The notes below the pieces were generated by a model. That model searched no databases, was not told where the DNA came from, and saw only the letters and a list, made by a program, of their open reading frames with translations. This document shows, piece by piece, positions 6,569-12,772 of a DNA stretch of 12,882 nucleotides; positions within the stretch are counted from its first letter, which is position 1; every line of letters begins with the position of its first letter. The translations under genes and the position numbers were made by a program. This DNA comes from JAPUDQ01 sp964535835 (GTDB lineage Bacteria; Patescibacteriota; Saccharimonadia; Saccharimonadales; Saccharimonadaceae), in NCBI GenBank assembly GCA_964535835.1, contig CAZHUZ010000018.1, forward strand, positions 1 to 12,882. The letters run 5' to 3'.

Positions 6569-6877
6569 TTAATTGTGCCGTCGACGCCAATCCGATGAAT
6601 TGCGAACAACTATGCTGCCATCGTCAAAGAATTCTAGGCGTCGGATGTCTCCTTGAGCTTCTTTTAGTGCAACACGGATAACTTCTGGGTCAAACTGTTT
6701 GGTGACTACCTCGCCGCTACGTTTTTCTGGGGGCTTTTGTAGTGTGACAGGGGAGGTATCTGATTGAGAATCTAAGTCATGAGAATCGTGTATGCTCTGA
6801 ATGGTTTCATCGGACACTTCGTAGAGTTTCGGAAACGTTACCTTCTCTTGAGGCTCGTATGGTGACGGCGTTTCCAT
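6569..6877 (-). CDS. Hypothetical protein, 102 residues
   Basis: I do not recognise a family. The product is hydrophilic, with a proline/acid-rich N-terminal half (METPSPYEPQEKVTFPKL..., Ser/Asp-rich around 30-42) and a more structured C-terminal part (about 63-102: FDPEVIRVALKEAQGDIRRL, then FFDDGSIVVRNSSDWRRRHN), which could be a small helix plus beta-strands. No signal peptide, membrane helix or Cys pair. Its ATG overlaps the stop of the upstream broken frame by one base (TAATG), so it was, or is, translated by coupling to it. That upstream frame now has two internal stops, leaving initiation of this gene dependent on the frame's last segment or on unaided initiation. Confidence 0.55.
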   Translation of the reverse strand: METPSPYEPQEKVTFPKLYEVSDETIQSIHDSHDLDSQSDTSPVTLQKPPEKRSGEVVTKQFDPEVIRVALKEAQGDIRRLEFFDDGSIVVRNSSDWRRRHN

Positions 6878-7389
6878 TAAGGACGATTCCGGATGCTCAT
6901 GCCGTATCGGCTAAATGGTGATTCATCTATGGGTTCATCATCGCCGCCATGACCTTCGTATGCGCGGTTCGGGTCGACCGGTTGTTTACGGACTTTTGCT
7001 ATGTGAGTATCGAATTCGTTATCGAGGGCAGGCTGTCCCGCGTGATGGAGCGCATGAGAACCGAGAGTATCGTGATCGGGATGATCTTCGTCGAGCTCTG
7101 CCTCGAGAGCGTTTTCCACCGCGTCAATCTAGTCTTGGATTCGACGGTTTTCTTCGTCAGCCAGAATGTTATTAGCGATTAACTCTAATTTCTCGGGTGT
7201 TCTACCAGAGAGGTCCGCGAGAGACTCTTGAATGGATCGCTGTTCACTAAGTGTCTTTTTGTCAGAGTCGTGCCAACGAAAAGTATTACCTCGTGTTCCG
7301 TGATCTTGTCTGCTGGCACGATATTAGATACGTTTTATTTCTTTTGGATTTTCTAGTAGAGCTAGTGTGTTTGTTTCTGGTGTTTTCAT
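6877..7389 (-). pseudogene. Hypothetical gene of 170 codons broken by two in-frame stops
   Basis: One frame runs from the ATG complementary to 7387-7389 to the TAA at 6877-6879, interrupted only by TAA at codon 22 (complement of 7324-7326) and TAG at codon 87 (complement of 7129-7131). Segment 1 is MKTPETNTLALLENPKEIKRI. Segment 2 (64 codons) includes RWHDSDKKTLSEQRSIQESL and SGRTPEKLELIANNILADEE and has no in-frame ATG, GTG or TTG, so it cannot be translated on its own. Segment 3 may start at GTG 7117-7119 (MENALEAELDEDHPDHD..., 80 residues). The near-consensus promoter sits exactly at the ATG. Best read as a decayed acidic, hydrophilic protein of unknown family; stop readthrough is the less likely alternative. 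It fills the apparently empty 7120-7389 stretch. Confidence 0.6.
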
Positions 7390-7396
7390 AGATTTT

Positions 7397-7424
7397 ATTA
7401 TACATAAAATTGCATATTTGTCAA
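7397..7424 (-). promoter_or_regulatory. Consensus promoter of the broken 170-codon gene, leaderless
   Basis: TTGACA (complement of 7419-7424), 16-bp spacer, TATAAT (complement of 7397-7402), then 7 nt to the ATG at 7389: transcription would begin at the start codon. Confidence 0.7.
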
Positions 7425-7453
7425 TATTCTTCTACTACAGATCATATATCTAC

Positions 7454-7482
7454 TTGAATACAGGCGATAGATCTGCTAGAAT
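7454..7482 (+). promoter_or_regulatory. Promoter of the rpsU operon, leaderless
   Basis: TTGAAT (7454-7459), 17-bp spacer, TGC-extended TAGAAT (7477-7482). The ATG at 7492 is 9 nt past the -10 box, so the leader is about 0-3 nt. Divergent from the promoter at 7397-7424. Confidence 0.7.
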
Positions 7483-7491
7483 ACTCCGAGT

Positions 7492-7707
7492 ATGATTCAA
7501 GTTACACGTAAAGACGACAAAGAGGCCAACGAAAATCTCATTCGCCGCTTTAACCGCAAGGTTTTACAGAGCGGTATCCTCAGTACCGTCAAAGGCACTC
7601 AGCGATTTGAAAAGCCAATTAGCAAAGTCGAACGTCGCAAAAAAGCTATCATCCGCCGCGCTCGCAAGAGCGACAAGATGATGAAAATGCGTCTTGGCAC
7701 TCGCTAA
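7492..7707 (+). CDS. rpsU: 30S ribosomal protein S21
   Basis: 71-residue, strongly basic protein with the S21 pattern: MIQVTRKDDKEANENLIRRF, then KVLQSGIL and a Lys/Arg-rich C-terminal helix (VERRKKAIIRRARKSDKM). S21 sits on the 30S platform near the anti-Shine-Dalgarno end of 16S rRNA and helps initiation. First gene of a tight operon; 9 nt separate it from yqeY, a pairing common in bacteria. The -10 box abuts the ATG, so its own mRNA should lack a Shine-Dalgarno site. Confidence 0.95.
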   Translation: MIQVTRKDDKEANENLIRRFNRKVLQSGILSTVKGTQRFEKPISKVERRKKAIIRRARKSDKMMKMRLGTR

Positions 7708-7716
7708 GGATTTTTT

Positions 7717-8172
7717 ATGAGTGAGTTAAAAGACACAATCAACGCCGATCTCAAAGCGGCGATGATTGCTCGTGACACACTTAAAACACAGACACTTCAA
7801 GGACTGAAAGCGGCTATTTTGAATGAAGAAGTTGCCAAAAAAGTTCGTGAAATGGGGCTGGATGAAGTCTCTATCGAACAATTAATTGCGCGAGAAGCAA
7901 AAAAGCGCGATGAAGCGGCGGAACTATTTGACCGTGGCGGTAATGCAGAGTCGGCGGCGAAAGAGCGTGCTGAAAAAGAAGCTCTCATGGTGTATTTACC
8001 CAAACCTTTAACTGAGGATGAGTTGGGAAAATTGATTGATTCGGTTATCGAGACAATGCAGCCATCCGGTCCACAAGACATGGGAAAAGTTATTGGTGCG
8101 GTCAAAGGCCAAGCGGGTAGCGCGGGCGATGGTGCAATTATTGCCAAATTGGTACGCGAAAAGCTACAATAA
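7717..8172 (+). CDS. yqeY: GatB/YqeY domain protein
   Basis: 151 residues, the usual size of stand-alone YqeY. All-helical protein: N-terminal bundle (LKDTINADLKAAMIARDTLK), middle YLPKPLTEDEL (93-103), and a C-terminal DMGKVIGAVKGQAG...IIAKLVREKL part that matches the tRNA-binding tail domain of GatB, the amidotransferase subunit. Its role is presumed tRNA-related but is not established from sequence. The Shine-Dalgarno text AAGGA overlaps the rpsU stop codon (TAAGGA, 6 nt before the ATG), so translation is tied to rpsU. Confidence 0.93.
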   Translation: MSELKDTINADLKAAMIARDTLKTQTLQGLKAAILNEEVAKKVREMGLDEVSIEQLIAREAKKRDEAAELFDRGGNAESAAKERAEKEALMVYLPKPLTEDELGKLIDSVIETMQPSGPQDMGKVIGAVKGQAGSAGDGAIIAKLVREKLQ

Positions 8173-8204
8173 CGTATAGACATAACCGTTAATTGGAAAA
8201 AACC

Positions 8205-8471
8205 ATGAAAAAAGCCAAAAAACCACTTAAAAAACATGAGCTACACGCGCATCATCGACGCGTGGCAAAGCATATGATCGGTGGTCAAATCGCTAGCATC
8301 CTGATGATGGTAGCTGCGACACTACTCTTTATGTTTAGTGATATCTATCGAACCGGTACCGGGCTTGCTGGTGTTGCAATGCTATTTTTGCTTGGTGCAT
8401 TTGGCTGGAAACGGTGGACGTATTATCGAAATCATCATAAGGGGCGGGCAGAGGAAACACGGGCAAAATGA
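8205..8471 (+). CDS. Small two-helix membrane protein
   Basis: 88 residues with a very basic, His-rich N-terminus (MKKAKKPLKKHELHAHHRR), a hydrophobic helix at about 25-46 (IGGQIASILMMVAATLLFMF), a short loop (SDIYRTGTG) and a second helix at about 55-72 (LAGVAMLFLLGAFGW), then a basic tail. By the positive-inside rule both ends should be cytoplasmic. I do not recognise a family. A longer form from TTG at 8193 is possible, but the ATG at 8205 is preferred. The stop overlaps the adk start by 4 bp (ATGA), so it belongs to the operon. It occupies the place before adk-map where secY sits in many bacteria, but is far too small to be SecY. Confidence 0.75.
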   Translation: MKKAKKPLKKHELHAHHRRVAKHMIGGQIASILMMVAATLLFMFSDIYRTGTGLAGVAMLFLLGAFGWKRWTYYRNHHKGRAEETRAK

Positions 8472-9022
8472 TCTTATTTTTTGGTCCGACTGGTGCAGGT
8501 AAGAGCATGCAGGGGCAGATGTTGGCTGCGCGCATGAACTGGAAATGGTTGAGTACTGGTGAAATGCTTAGACAAAGTACCGATCCTGAGGTAATTGCTG
8601 TATTGAAATCCGGCGAACTCGTTAGTGACGAGCTGACCTATGAGGTATTCGAGCAGGCGATAGCCGAAGTACGTGAAAAAAAGTATACAAATGTTATTGT
8701 TGATGGGTTTCCACGTACTGCTACACAGGCAGAGTGGCTAGCTGAGCATATGGAACGAACGGGTCATCATATCGACATAGTTGTCGTGCTAGAGGTGCCA
8801 GAAAATGAGATCATGCAGCGACTGGAAAAGCGTGGACGTATGGAGGATACGCCAGAAACTATTGCTCGACGTATGACGATCTATCGACAAAAAATGTATC
8901 CTGTCCTCGGTATCTTTGCTGAGGATCATATACCTATAGTCCATATAGATGGTAAGGGAACGGCCGGTCAGATACACGATAAAATATACGACGAGCTTGT
9001 CCATCGAGATTTGGCGGACTGA
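8468..9022 (+). CDS. adk: Adenylate kinase, short (lid-less) form
   Basis: Phosphoryl transfer between ATP and AMP. The 184-residue protein has P-loop FFGPTGAGKS (4-13), AMP-site STGEMLR (29-35), VDGFPRT (78-84), the KRGRMEDT arginine/acid segment (121-128) and RR..IYR (134-140). Long bacterial Adk is about 215 residues with a lid insertion after the KRGR region; here the lid is replaced by a direct run into EDTPETIARR, as in short adenylate and UMP/CMP kinases. The P-loop reads GKS where Adk usually has GKGT. A UMP/CMP-type nucleotide preference cannot be excluded, but adjacency to map supports adk. Overlaps the previous gene by 4 bp and map by 1 bp (TGATG). Confidence 0.88.
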   Translation: MILFFGPTGAGKSMQGQMLAARMNWKWLSTGEMLRQSTDPEVIAVLKSGELVSDELTYEVFEQAIAEVREKKYTNVIVDGFPRTATQAEWLAEHMERTGHHIDIVVVLEVPENEIMQRLEKRGRMEDTPETIARRMTIYRQKMYPVLGIFAEDHIPIVHIDGKGTAGQIHDKIYDELVHRDLAD

Positions 9023-9774
9023 TGTTTACACGCGTCAAAACGGCGACAGAAATCGAAGGGATGCGTGAGAGTGGGCGGATGCTCGCGACAATTCTGGATG
9101 AGGTGCTGAGCAAGCAGGTTGGTGTCGGTGTCACTGAGCGCGAACTTGCCGATAGTGCCGCACGTGAGCTGAGGGCATTGGGCGGTCACGCGCCGTTCAA
9201 AGGCTACAATGGCTTTCCGGATGTGATATGTATTTCGACAAACGATAAGGTTGTGCATGGTATTCCAACTGATTATGCACTGCGTGATGGCGATATCGTT
9301 TCGCTCGATTTTGGTGTAACCTATCGCGGCATGATCACTGATAGTGCACGCACATTTCTCGTCGGCAATGTTGATCAAAAAGTTATTCAGCTTGTCCGTG
9401 AGACCGAAAAATCACTCTTTGCTGGCGTTGAAGTCTTGCATGACGGCGTGACGACAGGCGATATTGGTGCGGCTGTTCAGCGGGTGCTTGACGCACATCA
9501 TTATGGTATCGTTCGTGATCTTGTTGGTCATGGTGTTGGACACCAGCTTCATGAGGAACCGGATATCGCCAACTACGGTATTGCAGGCGAAGGGCCGTCA
9601 CTTAAGGCTGGTATGACAATCGCGATTGAGCCGATGGCAAACCTCGGCGTTGCAAACATCGTTATGGACCCTGACGGCTGGACGATCCGTACGCGTGACG
9701 GTCAGCCAAGCGCTCATTTCGAACACACGATTTTGATTACCGCCGACGGCGCTGAAGTTTTGACAAAGCTATAG
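9022..9774 (+). CDS. map: Type I methionine aminopeptidase
   Basis: Removes the initiator Met after deformylation. The 250-residue pita-bread fold carries all expected residues: H79 (KVVHGIP), metal ligands D96 (SLDFG), D107 (TDSAR), H170 (VGHGVGH), E203 (AIEPM) and E234 (HFEHT), the same order and almost the same numbering as E. coli MetAP (D97, D108, H171, E204, E235). No N-terminal zinc-finger extension. Last gene of the rpsU operon, coupled to adk by TGATG. The ftsA promoter follows within 20 bp of the stop, with no visible terminator between. Confidence 0.97.
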   Translation: MFTRVKTATEIEGMRESGRMLATILDEVLSKQVGVGVTERELADSAARELRALGGHAPFKGYNGFPDVICISTNDKVVHGIPTDYALRDGDIVSLDFGVTYRGMITDSARTFLVGNVDQKVIQLVRETEKSLFAGVEVLHDGVTTGDIGAAVQRVLDAHHYGIVRDLVGHGVGHQLHEEPDIANYGIAGEGPSLKAGMTIAIEPMANLGVANIVMDPDGWTIRTRDGQPSAHFEHTILITADGAEVLTKL

Positions 9775-9791
9775 TTATTTCATAAGCGTAT

Positions 9792-9821
9792 TTGCAGTTA
9801 TTACATCAAAGACTGTATAAT
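9792..9821 (+). promoter_or_regulatory. Promoter of ftsA, leaderless
   Basis: TTGCAG (9792-9797), 18-bp spacer, perfect TATAAT (9816-9821). The ATG at 9828 lies 6 nt past the -10 box, exactly where transcription should begin. This argues against using the in-frame TTG at 9792, which is part of the -35 box. Confidence 0.75.
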
Positions 9822-9827
9822 TTATCC

Positions 9828-11087
9828 ATGCAAGAAAATTCTCGATATGCGGTCGGACTCGATGTTGGTACGACAAAGGTTCGATGCGTTGTCGGACATG
9901 TAGAGGGCGCCCAGGCAAGCCCGACAATTATAGGCGTAGGTGAGTGTGCAAATAGTGGTATGCGAAAAGGTACCGTGGTTAATCTCGTTAATACCGCCAG
10001 TGCAATTGATAGTGCCCTCGAAGCTGCAGAGCGCATGAGTGGGTTTCAGATCCAGAATGCCACTATTAGCGTCAATGGATCACACATCATTGGTATGAGT
10101 AGTAAAGGTGTGATTGCAGTCGGCGCAAACGGCCACGAGATTACTGACGAAGACCTGCGCCGTGTCGAAGAAGCAGCGACGGTCGTACAGCTACCGGCAA
10201 ATCGAGAAATTCTCGAAGTCACTCCGCGAAGCTATCAGCTCGATGGACAGGATAATATCAAAGACCCAATTGGTATGACTGGTGTGCGTCTCGAAGTAGA
10301 TGCGCATGTCATCACGGCGCTTGGTCCGCATCTCAAAAACCTTCGTAAAGCCTGTGAGATGACAGAAACTATTCCGCATGCAACGATCTTGGCTGGTTTG
10401 GCCGCCGCACGAGCAGTCGTCAGCGATCAGCAGACTGAAAATGGCGTTGTGCTAATTGATCTCGGTGGTACGACGACCAATATTGCCGTTTTTGAAGAGG
10501 GCGACCTGCAACACGTTGCAGTACTGCCTGTTGGGAGCGTTAATATCACAAACGATCTTGCGATTGGACTCAAAACAGACCTTGATATCGCCGAATCGGT
10601 CAAGCTGGATCATGCATCTGCCATGCCAAGCCAGCGCACAGACAAGAAGACGACCGCCTCTGTAAAAGTTGGCGACAAGACCCACACATTTGATCTTGAG
10701 GATATCGATATGATTGTCGATGCGCGGCTTGAGGAGATATTTGAGCTTATCAACAAAGAACTCAAGAGTATCGGTCGTGCAGCAAAACTACCAGGAGGAG
10801 CAGTCTTGACTGGTGGTGGCGCACAGCTAAAAGGTCTGGCCGATTATGCTCGAAACGCACTGCAGATCAGTGCGCGTATAGGCGAAGCACCTGAGTTTGC
10901 TGGCGTGTCCGAAAACGTTCATAGCCCTGACTGGAGCACGGCACTTGGCCTGATGCTGATCGACCTTGAGGGTGGCGCGGTTGGTGTTCATACTGTCGAT
11001 CGTTCGACAAAATCAAGCAAGAACAGCTTCGATATTGGCAAAGTTACTGGAAAAATAACAGAGGTATTTGGTAAGTTTCGTTCATAA
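9828..11087 (+). CDS. ftsA: Cell division protein FtsA
   Basis: Actin-like ATPase that anchors FtsZ to the membrane. The 419-residue protein has phosphate-1 VGLDVGTTKVRC (9-20), phosphate-2 VLIDLGGTTTNIAVF (208-222) and adenosine-binding GGAVLTGGGAQLKGL (323-337) motifs, with the FtsA-specific 1C subdomain at about 84-160. The tail (about 403-419, GKVTGKITEVFGKFRS) is an amphipathic helix with basic residues, the membrane-targeting sequence. Start at ATG 9828 gives MQENSRYAVGLDVG, the usual short lead into phosphate-1; the frame's upstream 12 codons overlap the promoter. ftsZ follows after 102 bp with its own promoter. Confidence 0.97.
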   Translation: MQENSRYAVGLDVGTTKVRCVVGHVEGAQASPTIIGVGECANSGMRKGTVVNLVNTASAIDSALEAAERMSGFQIQNATISVNGSHIIGMSSKGVIAVGANGHEITDEDLRRVEEAATVVQLPANREILEVTPRSYQLDGQDNIKDPIGMTGVRLEVDAHVITALGPHLKNLRKACEMTETIPHATILAGLAAARAVVSDQQTENGVVLIDLGGTTTNIAVFEEGDLQHVAVLPVGSVNITNDLAIGLKTDLDIAESVKLDHASAMPSQRTDKKTTASVKVGDKTHTFDLEDIDMIVDARLEEIFELINKELKSIGRAAKLPGGAVLTGGGAQLKGLADYARNALQISARIGEAPEFAGVSENVHSPDWSTALGLMLIDLEGGAVGVHTVDRSTKSSKNSFDIGKVTGKITEVFGKFRS

Positions 11088-11130
11088 AATGTATTCACTA
11101 GCAAATTGTGAATAACTATCGAACACACTC

Positions 11131-11159
11131 TTGGCGCATGGAAAAAAGCAATGTATACT
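11131..11159 (+). promoter_or_regulatory. Promoter of ftsZ
   Basis: TTGGCG (11131-11136), 17-bp spacer, TATACT (11154-11159). Start near 11166 gives a leader of about 24 nt with GAGGGG (11175-11180) 9 nt before the ATG at 11190. The -10 box overlaps the in-frame ATG at 11151, so that ATG would not be on the transcript from this promoter. Confidence 0.7.
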
Positions 11160-11189
11160 TATTGTGAACAAAGCGAGGGGAAATTAATA

Positions 11190-12407
11190 ATGCCTGAAGT
11201 AAAACCAACTGATATCCAAGCCTTTGCAACGATCAAGGTCGTCGGCGTGGGTGGTGCTGGCGGTTCTGCCGTCAATCGTATGAAAGACGCGGGATTGACT
11301 GGCGTACAGTTCATAGCCGTCAATACTGATGCACAAGCTCTACATAACAGTAAAGCTGACATCAAAATCCATATTGGGCGTGAAACAACGCGCGGTCTTG
11401 GCGCGGGCGCTGACCCAGCAGTTGGCCAAGCATCTGCCGAAGAATCACGCGAAGAGATCAAAAAAGCCCTCGAAGGTGCAGATATGGTATTTGTTACGAT
11501 TGGTGCGGGTGGTGGTACTGGCTCAGGTGCTGGTCATGTTGTTGCGAGTATCGCTCGTGATCTCGGTATTCTCGTCGTAGGTGTTGCGACAAAGCCATTT
11601 AGCTTTGAAGGTGAAAAACGTCGTACAAATGCCGAATGGGCAATCGCTCAGTTGGGCCGTCAAGTCGATACCCTCATCACTATCCCCAATGATCGTTTGC
11701 TTCAGACGATTGATCGTCGCACTCCGCTACTTGAGACATTTAAGATTGCAGATGATGTTTTGCGTCAAGGTGTCCAGGGTATCTCCGAGCTTATCACTGA
11801 GCACGGTTTAATTAACCTCGATTTTGCTGATGTCAAAGCTATCATGAGCAACGCCGGCTCAGCCTTGATGGGCATTGGACGGGCGAGTGGTGAAGACCGT
11901 GCTGCCAAAGCCGCGCAACAGGCTATTGAGTCACCACTCATTGAGGTCTCAATTGATGGCGCCAAAGGTGTGCTCTTCAATGTCACTGGTGGCTACGATA
12001 TGAGTATGAGTGAGATCCAAGAAGCGGCTGAAATCATCACTGCAGCTGTTGCACCGGATGCAAATATCATCTTTGGTGCGACACTCAAACCTGAAATTGA
12101 GGATGAATTGATCATCACTGTCATTGCGACAGGCTTTGATAGTGAATATTTCCACGAGCGAGCGGCGGCGACACCGTTGCCTAGCCTCACGACGACCCCG
12201 TCAGTAGTCCAACGCGAGCTTGACCGTCAAGATGATGTCAGTGACGAAGAGATCAAAAATGTCGACATGAATCTCGATAACTCCCATGCGCAAGCAGCCA
12301 GCAGTTTTACTGACGATGAAGAACCGACAGGCAATATATGGCACCAGGTCGATGAAGATGAATCAGACATGCCAGCATTTCTTCGCCGCCGCAAAAAAGA
12401 CAAATAA
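11190..12407 (+). CDS. ftsZ: Cell division protein FtsZ
   Basis: Tubulin-like GTPase forming the division ring. The 405-residue protein has VGVGGAGGSAVNRM (18-31), VNTDAQAL (44-51), the tubulin signature GGGTGSG (107-113), the PNDRLL segment (166-171) and the T7 catalytic loop NLDFADVKAIM (209-219) with D211 and D214. A linker rich in Asp/Glu/Ser (about 325-390) leads to the C-terminal peptide DMPAFLRRRKKDK (393-405), the site that binds FtsA; neighbouring ftsA fits. The start at 11190 is chosen over the ATG at 11151 because GAGGGG precedes it and the upstream ATG lies in the promoter. The short N-terminus before IKVVGVGG is also typical. Confidence 0.98.
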   Translation: MPEVKPTDIQAFATIKVVGVGGAGGSAVNRMKDAGLTGVQFIAVNTDAQALHNSKADIKIHIGRETTRGLGAGADPAVGQASAEESREEIKKALEGADMVFVTIGAGGGTGSGAGHVVASIARDLGILVVGVATKPFSFEGEKRRTNAEWAIAQLGRQVDTLITIPNDRLLQTIDRRTPLLETFKIADDVLRQGVQGISELITEHGLINLDFADVKAIMSNAGSALMGIGRASGEDRAAKAAQQAIESPLIEVSIDGAKGVLFNVTGGYDMSMSEIQEAAEIITAAVAPDANIIFGATLKPEIEDELIITVIATGFDSEYFHERAAATPLPSLTTTPSVVQRELDRQDDVSDEEIKNVDMNLDNSHAQAASSFTDDEEPTGNIWHQVDEDESDMPAFLRRRKKDK

Positions 12408-12411
12408 TGAA

Positions 12412-12436
12412 TAGCTGATAGCTGATAGCTGATAGG
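12412..12436. repeat. 7-bp tandem repeat (TAGCTGA) after ftsZ
   Basis: Three exact copies of TAGCTGA (12412-12432) followed by a partial TAGG, starting 4 nt after the ftsZ stop. Its last part AGCTGATAGG (12427-12436) recurs at 127-136, in the priA-def gap. Confidence 0.8.
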
Positions 12437-12438
12437 TG

Positions 12439-12482
12439 CCGCAACCACAAACTTCAAATTGCTTTGAAATCTCTGGTTGCGG
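12439..12482. terminator. Two-tier hairpin between convergent ftsZ and the 46-residue gene
   Basis: Outer arms CCGCAACCA (12439-12447) and TGGTTGCGG (12474-12482) pair perfectly (9 bp). An inner stem TTCAAA/TTTGAA (12453-12458, 12463-12468) has loop TTGC. Placed between convergent genes, it can serve both, but no T-run follows on either strand, so termination is inferred from position. Confidence 0.55.
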
Positions 12483-12514
12483 GAGACAGGAGTCGCCCGC
12501 TTGTGCCGATGCTG

Positions 12515-12655
12515 TTAGCAACGGCACTGGTGCTCAAGTTCTTGGCACCACTTGCACCGCTTGGTTGAACGAGTGACGCGCTGGGCGTCCTCGATCTTGT
12601 TGACCTTTGCCTCCTGGTGCCGAGCACGGTCTGTGATCTTCTTGATTACACCCAT
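12515..12655 (-). CDS. Tiny Cys-rich protein, 46 residues
   Basis: Not recognised as a known family. It starts at the ATG complementary to 12653-12655, preceded by AGGA at 7 nt (complement of 12663-12666), and ends at TAA (12515-12517). The N-terminal two thirds is a charged helix (MGVIKKITDRARHQEAKVNK...RVTRSTK) and the tail holds RCKWCQELEHQCRC: Cys 34, 37, 44 and 46 with a His at 42, a compact metal- or disulfide-capable knuckle. It has a near-consensus promoter with a leader of about 80 nt, GC-rich codons like the SPFH gene, and a hairpin downstream. Coding potential is supported by this whole signal set, not by homology. Confidence 0.6.
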   Translation of the reverse strand: MGVIKKITDRARHQEAKVNKIEDAQRVTRSTKRCKWCQELEHQCRC

Positions 12656-12743
12656 GGCCTCTTCCTGTCTCCAGTGCCGTCAGGATAGTACCCGATGGCG
12701 ACGAAATGTACTACGGTAGGATTCCACCATAGTCTAATCATAT

Positions 12744-12772
12744 ATTATAGCAAAAATATCATAAAAAGTCAA
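12744..12772 (-). promoter_or_regulatory. Promoter of the 46-residue gene
   Basis: TTGACT (complement of 12767-12772), 17-bp AT-rich spacer, perfect TATAAT (complement of 12744-12749). Start near 12737, so a leader of about 80 nt precedes the ATG at 12655. The stretch just upstream shares a 17-bp motif with the promoter region at 7420-7436. Confidence 0.7.

Noticed and set aside
6915..7182. Two plus-strand frames of 77 and 86 residues opposite the broken gene
   Set aside because: No start signals and no recognisable content. The minus-strand frame has a promoter, an ATG at the transcript start and a coupling junction.
6877..7389. Stop-codon reassignment (TAA and TAG as sense) to explain the broken frame
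   Set aside because: TAA and TAG end many intact genes in this window at their expected family lengths (recJ TAA, map TAG, ftsZ TAA). Simple decay is the better reading.
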